DNA of 64,000 nt from Desulfocucumis palustris (GTDB lineage Bacteria; Bacillota; Desulfotomaculia; Desulfotomaculales; Desulfocucumaceae): NCBI RefSeq assembly GCF_002933875.1, contig NZ_BFAV01000045.1, positions 62,001-126,000 on the forward strand. The letters run 5' to 3'. The notes under the pieces are model-generated. The model worked only from the letters and a program-made list of their open reading frames with translations. It ran no database searches and was not told the DNA's origin. A program made the translations under genes and the position numbers. Below are positions 53,398 to 62,302 of the stretch, piece by piece. Positions within the stretch are counted from its first letter, which is position 1. Every line of letters starts with the position of its first letter.

Positions 53398-54357
53398 ATG
53401 AAGATAAGAGAAATATATGAACTGGTCATAGCCAAGGGCATGGAGAACGATCCCCGGGGTATTGACAAGGTTAAAAAACAGTTGGAGAAAGAAAAAAAGA
53501 AATACGAGGAAATGAAGGAAGAGGACAGGAAATATTACGACACCGACCGGCTGGCCAATCCATACACCGACACCCGGATTCTGGCGGGAGACCCGGAGAA
53601 GGAAGTGAAGTGCGCCCTGGTGGGCATAGATATGGAGGTGGGCGAGGTTCTGCTGGCCGACCGCCTGGTCCAGAGGGGCAGGCCCATAGATTTGATAATT
53701 TCCCATCATCCCGAGGGTAAGGCCATGGCCGCCCTGCATGATGTGATGCACCTGCAGGAGGACACCCTGGCCCAGTTCGGAGTGCCCGTCAACGTGGCCG
53801 AGGGTATAATGGCCCCCAGGATAGGCGAGGTGAAGAGGGCTCTTATGCCCCTAAATCACAACAGGGCGGTGGATGCGGCCAGGCTGCTGGATTTCGCCCT
53901 TATGAGCACCCATACCGTGGCGGACAACATGGTCAATACATATTTGCAGAAAAAAATCGATGACAGAAAGCCTGAAACACTGGGTGATTTGCTAAAACTA
54001 TTGAAAGAGGAGCACGAGTACGCCGAGGCATCCCTGACCAGCGCCGGCCCCACCCTGGTGCTGGGTTCAAAGGAGCGCCGGGCGGGCAAAATAATGGTGG
54101 ATATGACCGGGGGCACCGGCGGGTCCGAGGACGCCTACGCCAAGCTGTCCCAGGCGGGGGTGGGCACCCTGGTGACCATGCATATCGGCGAGAAGCACCG
54201 CAAGGAAGCTGAGAAAAATCACATCAACGTGGTTATAGCCGGGCACATGGCCAGTGATTCCCTGGGCATGAACCTGCTCCTGGACCAAATTGAGGCCGGT
54301 GGCGTTGAAATAATAGCCTGCGCCGGCCTGATAAGGCATAAAAGGGGCCGGAATTGA
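53398..54357 (+). CDS. NIF3-like protein (DUF34 family)
   Basis: A 319-residue member of the NIF3 family, dimetal proteins of uncertain activity. The N-terminus is a charged helix (KKQLEKEKKKYEEMKEEDRK) not found in short bacterial NIF3. Core motifs are DLIISHHPEGKAM, MSTHTVADNMVNTYL, and MHIGEKHRKEAEK followed by VVIAGHMASDSLGMNLLLD. ATG 53398 is chosen since AGAGGGAAGG lies directly before it; ATG 53377 is possible. A metal-dependent hydrolase role is inferred only. Confidence 0.82.
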   Translation: MKIREIYELVIAKGMENDPRGIDKVKKQLEKEKKKYEEMKEEDRKYYDTDRLANPYTDTRILAGDPEKEVKCALVGIDMEVGEVLLADRLVQRGRPIDLIISHHPEGKAMAALHDVMHLQEDTLAQFGVPVNVAEGIMAPRIGEVKRALMPLNHNRAVDAARLLDFALMSTHTVADNMVNTYLQKKIDDRKPETLGDLLKLLKEEHEYAEASLTSAGPTLVLGSKERRAGKIMVDMTGGTGGSEDAYAKLSQAGVGTLVTMHIGEKHRKEAEKNHINVVIAGHMASDSLGMNLLLDQIEAGGVEIIACAGLIRHKRGRN

Positions 54358-54444
54358 GCTGGTCCGGCTCTATTCCAAATGCCGGGCTTGAATTTTCGCT
54401 GAGGCCCCTAAACCTTTGATAAAGGAGATACCGGAATAACAACC

Positions 54445-56979
54445 ATGAGAATAAGTTCGAAACCCGAACTGCTGGCTCCCGCCGGCGGACAGGAGGCCCT
54501 GGTGGCGGCGGTGGAAAACGGAGCCGACGCGGTGTATCTGGGCGGGCCTTTATTTAACGCCCGCCTGTCGGCGTCAAATTTTGACCGCGGGCAACTGGCC
54601 GGGGCGGTGGAGTACGCCCATGTCCGGGGCGTTAAAGTATATGTTACGGTGAACACACTGGTGGCGGATACCGAAATGGAATCCGCCTTAAAATTCCTGC
54701 ATTACTTGCAAAGCATCGGGGCTGACGCCGCCATACTGCAGGATCTGGGGCTTGCCAGGCTGGTGAGGCGGGTACTGCCGGAACTTCCCCTGCACGCCAG
54801 TACACAGATGACGGCCCATAATTCTCCCGGGGTGCGGCAACTGCTGGAGGCGGGTTTTGACAGGATAGTGCTGGCCAGGGAAATGAGCCTTAAGGAAATC
54901 GAAGGGATCAAGAGTGCCACCGGGGCCGAGCTGGAGGCCTTTGTTCATGGGGCCCTGTGCATCAGTTACTCCGGCCAGTGCCTGCTGTCCAGCATGATCG
55001 GGGGAAGGAGCGGCAACAGGGGGCGCTGCGCCCAGCCCTGCCGGATGCAGTACGAACTGGTGGGCGGGCGGGGCAGGACCCTTGCCGGTTACAGCCCGCC
55101 CGGGGAATACCTTTTAAGCCCCAGGGATCTGAACATCAGCCGGCACCTGCCGGAATTGATAAAGGCCGGAATCAATTCCTTCAAAATCGAGGGCCGTATG
55201 AAACGGCCGGAATACGTGGCCACCGTGGTGAGGATTTACAGGAGACTTTTGGACCGGGCCCTTTCCGGCGGGCCTTATTCCGTAAGCGAAGAAGAGAACA
55301 GGGATTTGGCCCAGATATTCAACAGGGATTTTTCCAGCGGGTACTTTTTCGGCCGTCAGGGCGCCGCAATGATGAGCTACAAACGCCCCAACAACCGGGG
55401 CGTCAGGCTGGGCAGGGTAAAAGGGTATAACCGGGACGACCGGCTGGTGGAAATCGCCCTGGAGGAGCCCCTGCGCAAAGGGGACGGGCTGGAAGTATGG
55501 GTTACGGAGGGCGGCCGGGTGGGCTTTGAGGTGGGCGACATATTTCTGGGGGGCGCCAGGGTGGATAAAGCTCCTGCCGGAGCCTCCGTGAAATTGTCCG
55601 TCCCCGGCAAGGTAAAGCCCGGGGATAGAGTTTTTAAAACCCACGACGCGGAGCTCATCGAAGAGGCCAGGAGGACTTTTACAACCCCGGGCGGGGTTAA
55701 AAAAATTCCCCTGCGCTTTACGGTTCAGGCCGGAATTGGCCTGCCCCTGCAGCTTACGGTGGAGGACGGGCAGGGGGGCAGGGCGGCGGCGGCCACCCCT
55801 TCCCCGGGGCAGCCCGCCAAAAAACGCCCGCTGGACAGGGAATTTCTGCTTAACCAGCTGGGCAGGCTGGGAAACACACCCTTTGCCCTGGGAGAGCTTG
55901 ACGCCGATATCCGGGATGAGGTAATATATCCCGTCAGTGAAATTAACGAGGCCCGGAGAGCGGCCCTGGCGGAACTGGAGAACCGGCTGCTGGAATCCCG
56001 CCGCAGGCCGCCCCTGGAAAAGGCGGCCTTTGAAAAACGGCTGAAGGCATCGGGCCTGTACCATGAAAAACACCGGGAGGGCAAAGGAAAGACCCTGCTC
56101 TCGGTGTCCGTGGGAGATATGGCCTCCCTCAAAGCCGCGGTGGAGGCCGGGGCGGATGCCGTGTATTTCGGCGGAGACAATTTCCGCACAAAGCCGGTTG
56201 TAAAAAACAGCCACCTGGCAGAGGGATTGAATTATTGCAGGGAGCGGGGCGCGGCTTTTATATTTTCCACTCCCAGGATTACCGCAGACGCGGACCTGGA
56301 GCAAATTCTGCGCCGCCTGGAATTCCTGGCGGGGCTCTCCCCGGACGGGGTGCTGGCGGGCAACTCCGGCATATTGAGGCTTGTAAGGTCTCATTTTCCG
56401 GATATCAGGGTGGTGTCCGATTTCGGATTCAATGTGTTCAACCGGAGTTCTTTGGAGTATCTGCTGGAGCTGGGCTGCGCCAGGGTTACCCTGTCCCCGG
56501 AATTAACCATGGAGCAGGTGGGGAAACTGGCCCCGTATCCTTCGGAGGTGCTGATGCAGGGAGCCGTGGAGCTGATGATTTCAGAATACTGCGCCGCCGG
56601 CAGCCTGCTGGGGGAGTCGAAAAAAACTGAAAACTGTCCGGGTCCGTGCAGGGGTAACAGTCTTTCCTTAAGGGACAGGACCGGCGCGGAATTTCCGGTG
56701 GAAACCGATAATTATTGCAGAATGCACATTTTTAATTCCCGGGATCTGTGCCTTATAGAGGACGTGGAAGGGCTGTCCGCCCTTGGCCTGGAATATCTGC
56801 GCATAGAGGCCCGGCGGGAATCACCGGAGTACGTGGCGGAGGCCGTCAGGGCCTACCGGAGGGTTATGGACCAGGGAGGCGGCGCCCGGGAGCGGCAGGC
56901 CGCCCTGGCCAGGGAAGCCCTGATTCGTCTCAGCCCCCAGGGAATTACCAAGGGGCACTATTACAGGGGAGTACTGTAA
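54445..56979 (+). CDS. U32 family peptidase (RlhA/YhbU-like) with DUF3656
   Basis: An 844-residue U32 protein, the long form. The N-terminal TIM-barrel-like part starts PELLAPAGGQEALVAAVENG and has the family's EAFVHGALCISYSGQCLLSS and GRCAQPCRMQYEL. The cysteines there may bind an iron-sulfur cluster. The middle is DUF3656, and a second barrel half repeats the theme (MQGAVELMISEYCAAGSLLG, with NCPGPCRGN). Some relatives hydroxylate 23S rRNA C2501 (RlhA) rather than act as peptidases, so the rRNA role is likely. Confidence 0.9.
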   Translation: MRISSKPELLAPAGGQEALVAAVENGADAVYLGGPLFNARLSASNFDRGQLAGAVEYAHVRGVKVYVTVNTLVADTEMESALKFLHYLQSIGADAAILQDLGLARLVRRVLPELPLHASTQMTAHNSPGVRQLLEAGFDRIVLAREMSLKEIEGIKSATGAELEAFVHGALCISYSGQCLLSSMIGGRSGNRGRCAQPCRMQYELVGGRGRTLAGYSPPGEYLLSPRDLNISRHLPELIKAGINSFKIEGRMKRPEYVATVVRIYRRLLDRALSGGPYSVSEEENRDLAQIFNRDFSSGYFFGRQGAAMMSYKRPNNRGVRLGRVKGYNRDDRLVEIALEEPLRKGDGLEVWVTEGGRVGFEVGDIFLGGARVDKAPAGASVKLSVPGKVKPGDRVFKTHDAELIEEARRTFTTPGGVKKIPLRFTVQAGIGLPLQLTVEDGQGGRAAAATPSPGQPAKKRPLDREFLLNQLGRLGNTPFALGELDADIRDEVIYPVSEINEARRAALAELENRLLESRRRPPLEKAAFEKRLKASGLYHEKHREGKGKTLLSVSVGDMASLKAAVEAGADAVYFGGDNFRTKPVVKNSHLAEGLNYCRERGAAFIFSTPRITADADLEQILRRLEFLAGLSPDGVLAGNSGILRLVRSHFPDIRVVSDFGFNVFNRSSLEYLLELGCARVTLSPELTMEQVGKLAPYPSEVLMQGAVELMISEYCAAGSLLGESKKTENCPGPCRGNSLSLRDRTGAEFPVETDNYCRMHIFNSRDLCLIEDVEGLSALGLEYLRIEARRESPEYVAEAVRAYRRVMDQGGGARERQAALAREALIRLSPQGITKGHYYRGVL

Positions 56980-57135
56980 GGCTTCCGGCCGGGGCGCCGC
57001 GAAGGCGTTCCGCCACACCTTTACACCGCGCCCGCCAAAGGGTATTTTGCATATATTTAAGGATAGTTGCTACTCAGTCAGTTTTACATCGGGCCATCCA
57101 TGGGCTTGATAGCAAAATCAAAAGGGGAAGTACCG

Positions 57136-59496
57136 ATGGAGGAAAGAACACTAAAAAGGCTGGAATACGATAAAATTCTTGAGCAGCTGGCTGGATACTC
57201 GGTGTCCCCCCTGGGCCGGGAAAAAGCCCTGGAACTGGCGCCCTCCACAAACATCGACGCCATAAGCCGGTGGCAGGCGGAGACCACCCAGGGCAGGGAA
57301 CTCCTGCGGCTGGAGCCCACCGCCGAGGTGGGCGGCTGGTATGATGTCCGCCGGCAGGTGGAGCAGGCCCGGCGGGGCCTGGTGCTTGAACCGGAGGAAC
57401 TGCTGGCCGTGGGCAGGACACTCACCGCCGGGCGCAGGGTTAAAAAATTTCTGCTGGAGAGGCAGGAAAAATACCCTCTGCTTTATGAAATAGGCGTCGA
57501 CCTGGGCCTTTTCGGGGAACTGGAGCAGAGAATAAACGAATCGATACTTCCCGGCGGGGAGATAGCCGACCGGGCTTCTTCGGCGCTGTCCCAGATCCGC
57601 AGGAGCCTTGTAAACCTGCAGGCCCAGATTAAGGCCAGGCTGGAGAATATAATCCGCTCCCCGGCCTATCAAAAATATTTACAAGACCCCATAGTAACCA
57701 TCAGGGACAACCGCTATGTGGTTCCGGTGAAGCAGGAATACAGATCCGAGGTGCCCGGAATTATTCACGACCAGTCCGCCAGCGGGGCGACCCTGTTCAT
57801 CGAGCCCATGGCGGTGGTGGAGGCCAACAACGAAATACGCCGGCTGCAGGCCGCGGAGAAGCAGGAGATTGCCAAAATTTTAGCCGAACTTTCAGCCGGG
57901 GTGGCCTCCCGGGCGGATGACCTTTCCGCCAGCCTGGAGGCCCTGGGCAGGCTGGACCTGATAATGGCCAAGGCCAGGTACAGCCTGAAGCTGAATGCCT
58001 GGGAGCCTCAGATGCTGCCGGGCACCCGGCTGGACATAAGGCAGGGCAGACACCCCCTGCTCAGCGGGGATGTGGTTCCCGTAAGCATTCACCTGGGCAG
58101 GGATTTCAATACCGTGATTATAACAGGCCCCAATACCGGGGGTAAAACGGTGACCCTGAAAACCGTGGGGCTGCTTACCCTGATGGCCCAGTCCGGCCTG
58201 CACATACCCGCCGGGCCCGGCACCGGAACGGGTATATTCAGGGAGGTATTTGCCGATATAGGGGATGAGCAGAGCATAGAGCAGTCCCTGAGCACCTTTT
58301 CATCCCACATGAAGAATATAGTGGGCATAATCGCGGGGGCGGGACCGGAAAGCCTTGTGCTGCTGGATGAGCTTGGAGCAGGCACCGACCCCGCCGAGGG
58401 AGCCGCCCTGGCCCAGGCCATACTGGAAAGACTTCATTCTTCCGGGGCCAAAACAGTGGCCACCACCCATTACAGTGAATTGAAAAATTTTGCCTACTCC
58501 ACCGACGGTGTGGAGAACGCCAGTGTTGAATTCGACCCGGTTACCTTAAGGCCCACCTACAGGCTGCTGATAGGCAGGCCCGGTCGCAGCAACGCTTTTG
58601 AAATTGCCTCCAGGCTGGGGCTGAATCCCGGCGTGGTGGAAAGGGCCAGGGAATTTGTGGGGGTTGAGCAGGTTAAGGCGGCGGAGCTGATGAATAACCT
58701 GGAAAGGGAAAGACAGCAGGCGGAGAGGGACCGGGAAGAGGCGGAAAAGCTTCGCCGGGAGGCGGAAGTCCTGCTGGCCCGTTACCGGGAAATGGAGCAA
58801 AACCTCATCCAGCGCCGGGAAACCGTGCTGGATAAGGCCCGGGAAGAGGCCCGGGTGCTGGTAAGAAACGCCAGGCTGGAAACCGAGGAGACAGTCCGGG
58901 AGCTGAGAGAAAGGATTTCCAGCGATGCCGCCCGGGAAAGGGAAATGGGCATACACCAGGCCCGGCAGAAATTAAAGGAAATGCAGGGCAGGATTTATGC
59001 CAAGGCACCGTCCCCCAAGAGCAAGCCCTCCGGCATCAGGCCCGGGGATGTAACCCCCGGGCAGGAAATTTTTCTTCCCAAATACAACCAGAAGGGGTTC
59101 GTGCTGGCGGCGCCGGACGGTGATCAGGTGCATGTCCAGGTGGGTATAATCAAAGTAAACGTTCCCCTTTCCGAAATACAGGTTGTGGAGACCAGGGCCG
59201 CCGGCGGGGGATGTTCCCAGGTGGGGGCGCTGGTATCCGGCAAGGCCAGGGAAGTTTCCACAAAGCTGGACTTGAGGGGAATGACCTTTGACGAAGCCTG
59301 GCCGGAAATAGAGAAATACCTGGACGACGCTTATCTGGCAGGCCTGCCCAAGGTTTACCTGGTGCACGGGAAGGGAACCGGAGCCCTGAGAACCGCGGTT
59401 CAAAGAGAACTAAAGGGACACCACAGGGTGAAGACCTTCCGGCTGGGGGACATGGGCGAGGGCGGTATGGGAGTAACAGTGGTGGACCTGAAATAA
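57136..59496 (+). CDS. mutS2: MutS2 ribosome-rescue/recombination ATPase
   Basis: A 786-residue MutS paralogue that splits collided ribosomes in B. subtilis and suppresses recombination elsewhere. The ABC ATPase shows GPNTGGKTVTLKTVGLL (Walker A), LVLLDELGAGTDPAEGAAL (Walker B and D loop), and a long coiled coil. The C-terminal Smr nuclease-like domain has LDLRGMTFDEAWPEIEKYLD and LVHGKGTGALR. ATG 57136 with GGGGAAG upstream; a longer frame starts at 57067. A 156-base gap after the U32 gene holds nothing else. Confidence 0.95.
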   Translation: MEERTLKRLEYDKILEQLAGYSVSPLGREKALELAPSTNIDAISRWQAETTQGRELLRLEPTAEVGGWYDVRRQVEQARRGLVLEPEELLAVGRTLTAGRRVKKFLLERQEKYPLLYEIGVDLGLFGELEQRINESILPGGEIADRASSALSQIRRSLVNLQAQIKARLENIIRSPAYQKYLQDPIVTIRDNRYVVPVKQEYRSEVPGIIHDQSASGATLFIEPMAVVEANNEIRRLQAAEKQEIAKILAELSAGVASRADDLSASLEALGRLDLIMAKARYSLKLNAWEPQMLPGTRLDIRQGRHPLLSGDVVPVSIHLGRDFNTVIITGPNTGGKTVTLKTVGLLTLMAQSGLHIPAGPGTGTGIFREVFADIGDEQSIEQSLSTFSSHMKNIVGIIAGAGPESLVLLDELGAGTDPAEGAALAQAILERLHSSGAKTVATTHYSELKNFAYSTDGVENASVEFDPVTLRPTYRLLIGRPGRSNAFEIASRLGLNPGVVERAREFVGVEQVKAAELMNNLERERQQAERDREEAEKLRREAEVLLARYREMEQNLIQRRETVLDKAREEARVLVRNARLETEETVRELRERISSDAAREREMGIHQARQKLKEMQGRIYAKAPSPKSKPSGIRPGDVTPGQEIFLPKYNQKGFVLAAPDGDQVHVQVGIIKVNVPLSEIQVVETRAAGGGCSQVGALVSGKAREVSTKLDLRGMTFDEAWPEIEKYLDDAYLAGLPKVYLVHGKGTGALRTAVQRELKGHHRVKTFRLGDMGEGGMGVTVVDLK

Positions 59497-59497
59497 C

Positions 59498-59533
59498 TGC
59501 GACAGGGGACGGTTCTCGGGTGTCGCAAAATTT
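59498..59533 (+). repeat. Palindromic direct repeat, left copy
   Basis: TGCGACAGGGGACGGTTCTC followed by GGGTGTCGCAAAATTT. TGCGACA and TGTCGCA are inverted, 23 bases apart. The same unit, in the same orientation, recurs at 62024. It starts one base after the mutS2 stop codon. Confidence 0.85.
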
Positions 59534-59699
59534 GGTTTTAAGGATTGTGGGTTTTCAAAAAGTATGGGACTGTAATCAAAAAATTTGGGACTGAGAAAAC
59601 TGCTGGAAGGATGGACGGAGTAGCCAGGTGACGCTACTTCGTCCGAGGAGTACAATTATAAACAACATCGAACAGGCCTTTTTGATTTTATAAGCATTT

Positions 59700-59912
59700 T
59701 GTCAACATTTTGCGGTACCAGTATGACTTACCGGGTTCAAGTCCGGCCTAAAGAAACTAAAACGTTGGGTAGTAGGTCAGGAACTGGCCGAATCGATGCC
59801 TGGGGAGTTAGGCCCACTGGAGCTTACAATGAACCAGGAAGCTCCGTGACTTTGCTTATGCTCTTGGAAGCCCCTTCCTAAAGCGTTAGCGAAGGGAGGG
59901 CAGTTCACACAT
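59700..59912 (+). mobile_element. IS200/IS605-type right-end remnant (end of a tnpB element)
   Basis: The frame across 59730-59880 reads like the decayed C-terminus of TnpB elements (LGSRSGTGRIDAWG, then Asn-Glu-Pro-Gly-Ser-Ser). The nucleotides ATGAACCAGGAAGCTCC near 59829 and the hairpin CCCTTCCTAA-AGCG-TTAGCGAAGGG (59872-59896) followed by AGGGCAGTTCAC match the usual right end of these elements, where the omega RNA scaffold is encoded. No transposase or intact tnpB is left. Between 59534 and 59700 I see nothing I can name. Confidence 0.6.
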
Positions 59913-59978
59913 TGCTTGTGTGTTCTTCCAGTGGTAAAGCTACCGGTCGGGTTTGCCGTACAGTTTGTTCCCTTAGCT

Positions 59979-60311
59979 TCACCAGGCGGGGGATTTGCTT
60001 TTCCTCTTATCCATCAACAGGTTGAACCGGAGCATCTTCTCGTTGATCTTCTTCCTCAGCCCGGTCTTTTCTTCATCCCCATAGCAGCAGTCCAGATGTT
60101 TTTGCAGCGAGACGATATCCTTTTGCAGTTGTAGTTCCTCGGGCAGAATGCCGGCATTCTTGAGAATAACATAGGCCGCCCGCAGTTCCTGGGGCACAGA
60201 GGAAAGGTCATCCAGGCGCAAAGGCTTCCCCTGGCCGGGAAGATTTTCGAACTCGCCATTCCTTATGGCTTCCCTTATCTTTTCTTCGGCGATGCGGCTG
60301 AAAATCTCCAA
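59979..60311 (-). CDS. DUF1992 (DnaJC28-like) protein
   Basis: A 110-residue protein. The core IAEEKIREAIRNGEFENLPG followed by QGKPLRLDDL is the DUF1992 signature. It then continues RAAYVILKNAGILPEELQLQ. Function is unknown; the human relative DNAJC28 carries the same domain. The start is taken as TTG 60311 with AAAGGGTGA 5 bases upstream; earlier in-frame starts run into the next gene. It belongs to the minus-strand group inside the repeat-bounded islet. Confidence 0.85.
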   Translation of the reverse strand: MEIFSRIAEEKIREAIRNGEFENLPGQGKPLRLDDLSSVPQELRAAYVILKNAGILPEELQLQKDIVSLQKHLDCCYGDEEKTGLRKKINEKMLRFNLLMDKRKSKSPAW

Positions 60312-60334
60312 GGCTGTCACCCTTTCGAAAATGT

Positions 60335-61003
60335 TTACCAAATTAATGGAATCAAACGATAACGTGTTTTTAAGCAATAATTCTTGTACCCGGGAAGGTC
60401 CCGCAGCAGCACTTCTTCCTCGATTATTATTCTTATTACATTTAATGGTATACAGAGAAGAAAAGGTATTATTGCCCAGTAGGAACCCAGCGCAAGAGGG
60501 GTGAACAACAGCATTAACAACAGCCCCACGTACATCGGATGGCGAACAATGGCGTAAGGTCCGGTTGTTATGACCTGTTGTTCTTTTTCCACCTGGATGA
60601 TAGTTGAAGCATAGCTATTTTCCTTAAAAACAAAGAAAATGAACAGATAGCCCAAGAAAACAATGGCATTCGCCGCAATGATCATCCAAACAGGCACATT
60701 TGACCAGTGAAAACGGTAATCAAGGCCGGGAACCAGGTAACCTGCTAAATAAAAGTTTAAAAAGGCCGGGACCTTTCTTGTATTTTCCTTTTCCCTTAAC
60801 TTCGTTCGTCTGGATAAAAGCCCGGGGTTTTTCTTCAGAAAATAGACAGTAATAAAAAGTGTCATTGCAGAGAATTCAAACCAATAAATCCATGCCTCCC
60901 AATACTTAAACGAACCTGCCGGAAGAAATAAGACAGCTCCCAGCACAATCATAATAATTAACGGCATAAGAATAGTTTTAAACCTGGACATGTTGCCTTC
61001 CAT
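60335..61003 (-). CDS. Isoprenylcysteine carboxyl methyltransferase-like membrane protein
   Basis: A 222-residue membrane protein of the ICMT/PEMT methyltransferase superfamily. About five membrane helices are seen, for example TILMPLIIMIVLGAVLFL and IIAANAIVFLGYLFIFFV. The SAM-binding C-terminal region has TTGPYAIVRHPMYVGLLLML and ends with DLPGYKNYCLKTRYRLIPLIW-like sequence. The substrate is not known; bacterial members are diverse. ATG 61003 has GGAGGAGG upstream on this strand. It is probably controlled by the adjoining MerR regulator. Confidence 0.82.
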   Translation of the reverse strand: MEGNMSRFKTILMPLIIMIVLGAVLFLPAGSFKYWEAWIYWFEFSAMTLFITVYFLKKNPGLLSRRTKLREKENTRKVPAFLNFYLAGYLVPGLDYRFHWSNVPVWMIIAANAIVFLGYLFIFFVFKENSYASTIIQVEKEQQVITTGPYAIVRHPMYVGLLLMLLFTPLALGSYWAIIPFLLCIPLNVIRIIIEEEVLLRDLPGYKNYCLKTRYRLIPLIW

Positions 61004-61142
61004 AGAAGTGCCTCCTCCTCTCTCCATTCCATCTTGGCTGTCAACAGTATTTGCTTTATGATCCGGGTCCTTTAATACCGCCGGGATGTTCATGGCCGCC
61101 GGTAATCCAGGATGGTACTGGTGAACCATGCTTTTCAAACCC

Positions 61143-61949
61143 TCAGGGTTTGGAATTAAGATACTTTTCAAGGAGCTGCTTATGTTTCATTTGAGCCGGC
61201 GAAAGAACACGGGATACCATCCCATTGAGTAAGCCGTCATGTTTCGGTCTCGGCTTATTGCACAACATCTCCTCCAACTGAGGTATGCTTTTGATAAACT
61301 CCGCGGATTCCCGGGCAAGGGTTTCAATTTCCGGATCATCCTCGTCCAGATGGGCCAGCCTGGCAAGACGCGCTCCAAAATTCAAAGAGGTCTGATAGTG
61401 CTCAGGGTGCGCTTTAAAATACTCGGCCAGGGTTTGATAAGTATCCTGATAATCACCCCACCGGAAATCATCCATGATGCTGCGCAGCTTCTGCTGCTGG
61501 TCGAAGAGTTCCGGGCAGGTTCGGGCATATTTTTCAATTTGATCCGGCCCCAGTATCTCTGTGAGCATTTGAAAAGAAGGGGAGCCGCAAACATCCTCAT
61601 CTAGGTGCGCCAGGTCTTTATCCAGCAAAGCTTCGATCCTTGCAACCCGCTCTTCAAGGCTTTTTATCTGGTTTAGAAGCTCAACCTGCAAGGACTGCAA
61701 GGCTTCCCGTAAAGTTCGTTTATTTTGTGTGTCTCCCAGCATTTCTTTGATACGTGTCAGATCCATACCCAGGGATTTTAAGCGTTTGATTAACCGCATA
61801 CGGGAAAGTTCCACCGGCCCGTATAAACGGTATCCCCCCGGAGAGCGCTCCGGTTCTTGCAGTAAACCAATTTTGTGGTAATAGAGAATGGTTTTTAAAG
61901 TAGTTCCGGTTAATTTAGCAAAATCGCTTATTTTTAATCGATTCTCCAC
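61143..61949 (-). CDS. MerR family transcriptional regulator
   Basis: A 268-residue regulator. The winged helix has LKISDFAKLTGTTLKTILYY and GYRLYGPVELSRMRLIKRLK. A coiled coil follows (LQVELLNQIKSLEERVARIE) and a C-terminal helical ligand domain of about 150 residues. The start is GTG 61949, with AAAAAGGTGGGAT upstream. It is the first gene of a three-gene minus-strand unit, so local and auto regulation is likely. The ligand is unknown. Confidence 0.88.
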   Translation of the reverse strand: MENRLKISDFAKLTGTTLKTILYYHKIGLLQEPERSPGGYRLYGPVELSRMRLIKRLKSLGMDLTRIKEMLGDTQNKRTLREALQSLQVELLNQIKSLEERVARIEALLDKDLAHLDEDVCGSPSFQMLTEILGPDQIEKYARTCPELFDQQQKLRSIMDDFRWGDYQDTYQTLAEYFKAHPEHYQTSLNFGARLARLAHLDEDDPEIETLARESAEFIKSIPQLEEMLCNKPRPKHDGLLNGMVSRVLSPAQMKHKQLLEKYLNSKP

Positions 61950-62023
61950 CGCTATCCCACCTTTTTAACCAGTATAAACCCCGCCCTAAGGGTCGAGTCA
62001 ACCCATTGCAACGGCCGGAGAAA

Positions 62024-62059
62024 TGCGACAGGGGACGGTTCCCGGGTGTCGCAAAATTT
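62024..62059 (+). repeat. Palindromic direct repeat, right copy
   Basis: TGCGACAGGGGACGGTTCCC followed by GGGTGTCGCAAAATTT, one difference from the copy at 59498 over the core. Both are followed by TTAAGGAT. From 62060 to 62302 I see no gene; a T-rich hairpin-like stretch (AAAACCAGTGATAGATACTGGTTTTATTTT, split here as AAAACCAG and CTGGTTTT) near 62112-62141 looks like a terminator. Confidence 0.85.
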
Positions 62060-62302
62060 TAAGGATAGTAATGCATGGCTATCCAGCCCTGTTTTGATAG
62101 AGCATGGAAAATAAAACCAGTGATAGATACTGGTTTTATTTTTTGGAACAGCTTGTTCGTTATATTACTTGTCTTAATATTAGAAATATTTTATAATGTT
62201 ATGTAAATTCATAATAATATTACGGAGAGTGATGAGAAAGGATTTGCGGCTGTGTTGTCTGGTTTCCGTCAGTTAATTAATTAAAGGAGAGTGTTTTGAG
62301 AA

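Noticed and set aside
55114-56394. A 426-codon minus-strand frame inside the U32 gene
   Set aside because: Same reason: shadow of a clear plus-strand gene in a GC-rich stretch.
59724-59745. CCGGGTTCAAGTCCGG looks like a tRNA T-arm
   Set aside because: The five-pair T-stem does not form with the correct loop, and no acceptor or anticodon stems are around it; it lies in the IS605 remnant.
59699-59881. A 60-codon frame as a free-standing gene
   Set aside because: It fits better as the decayed end of a TnpB element; there is no start signal.
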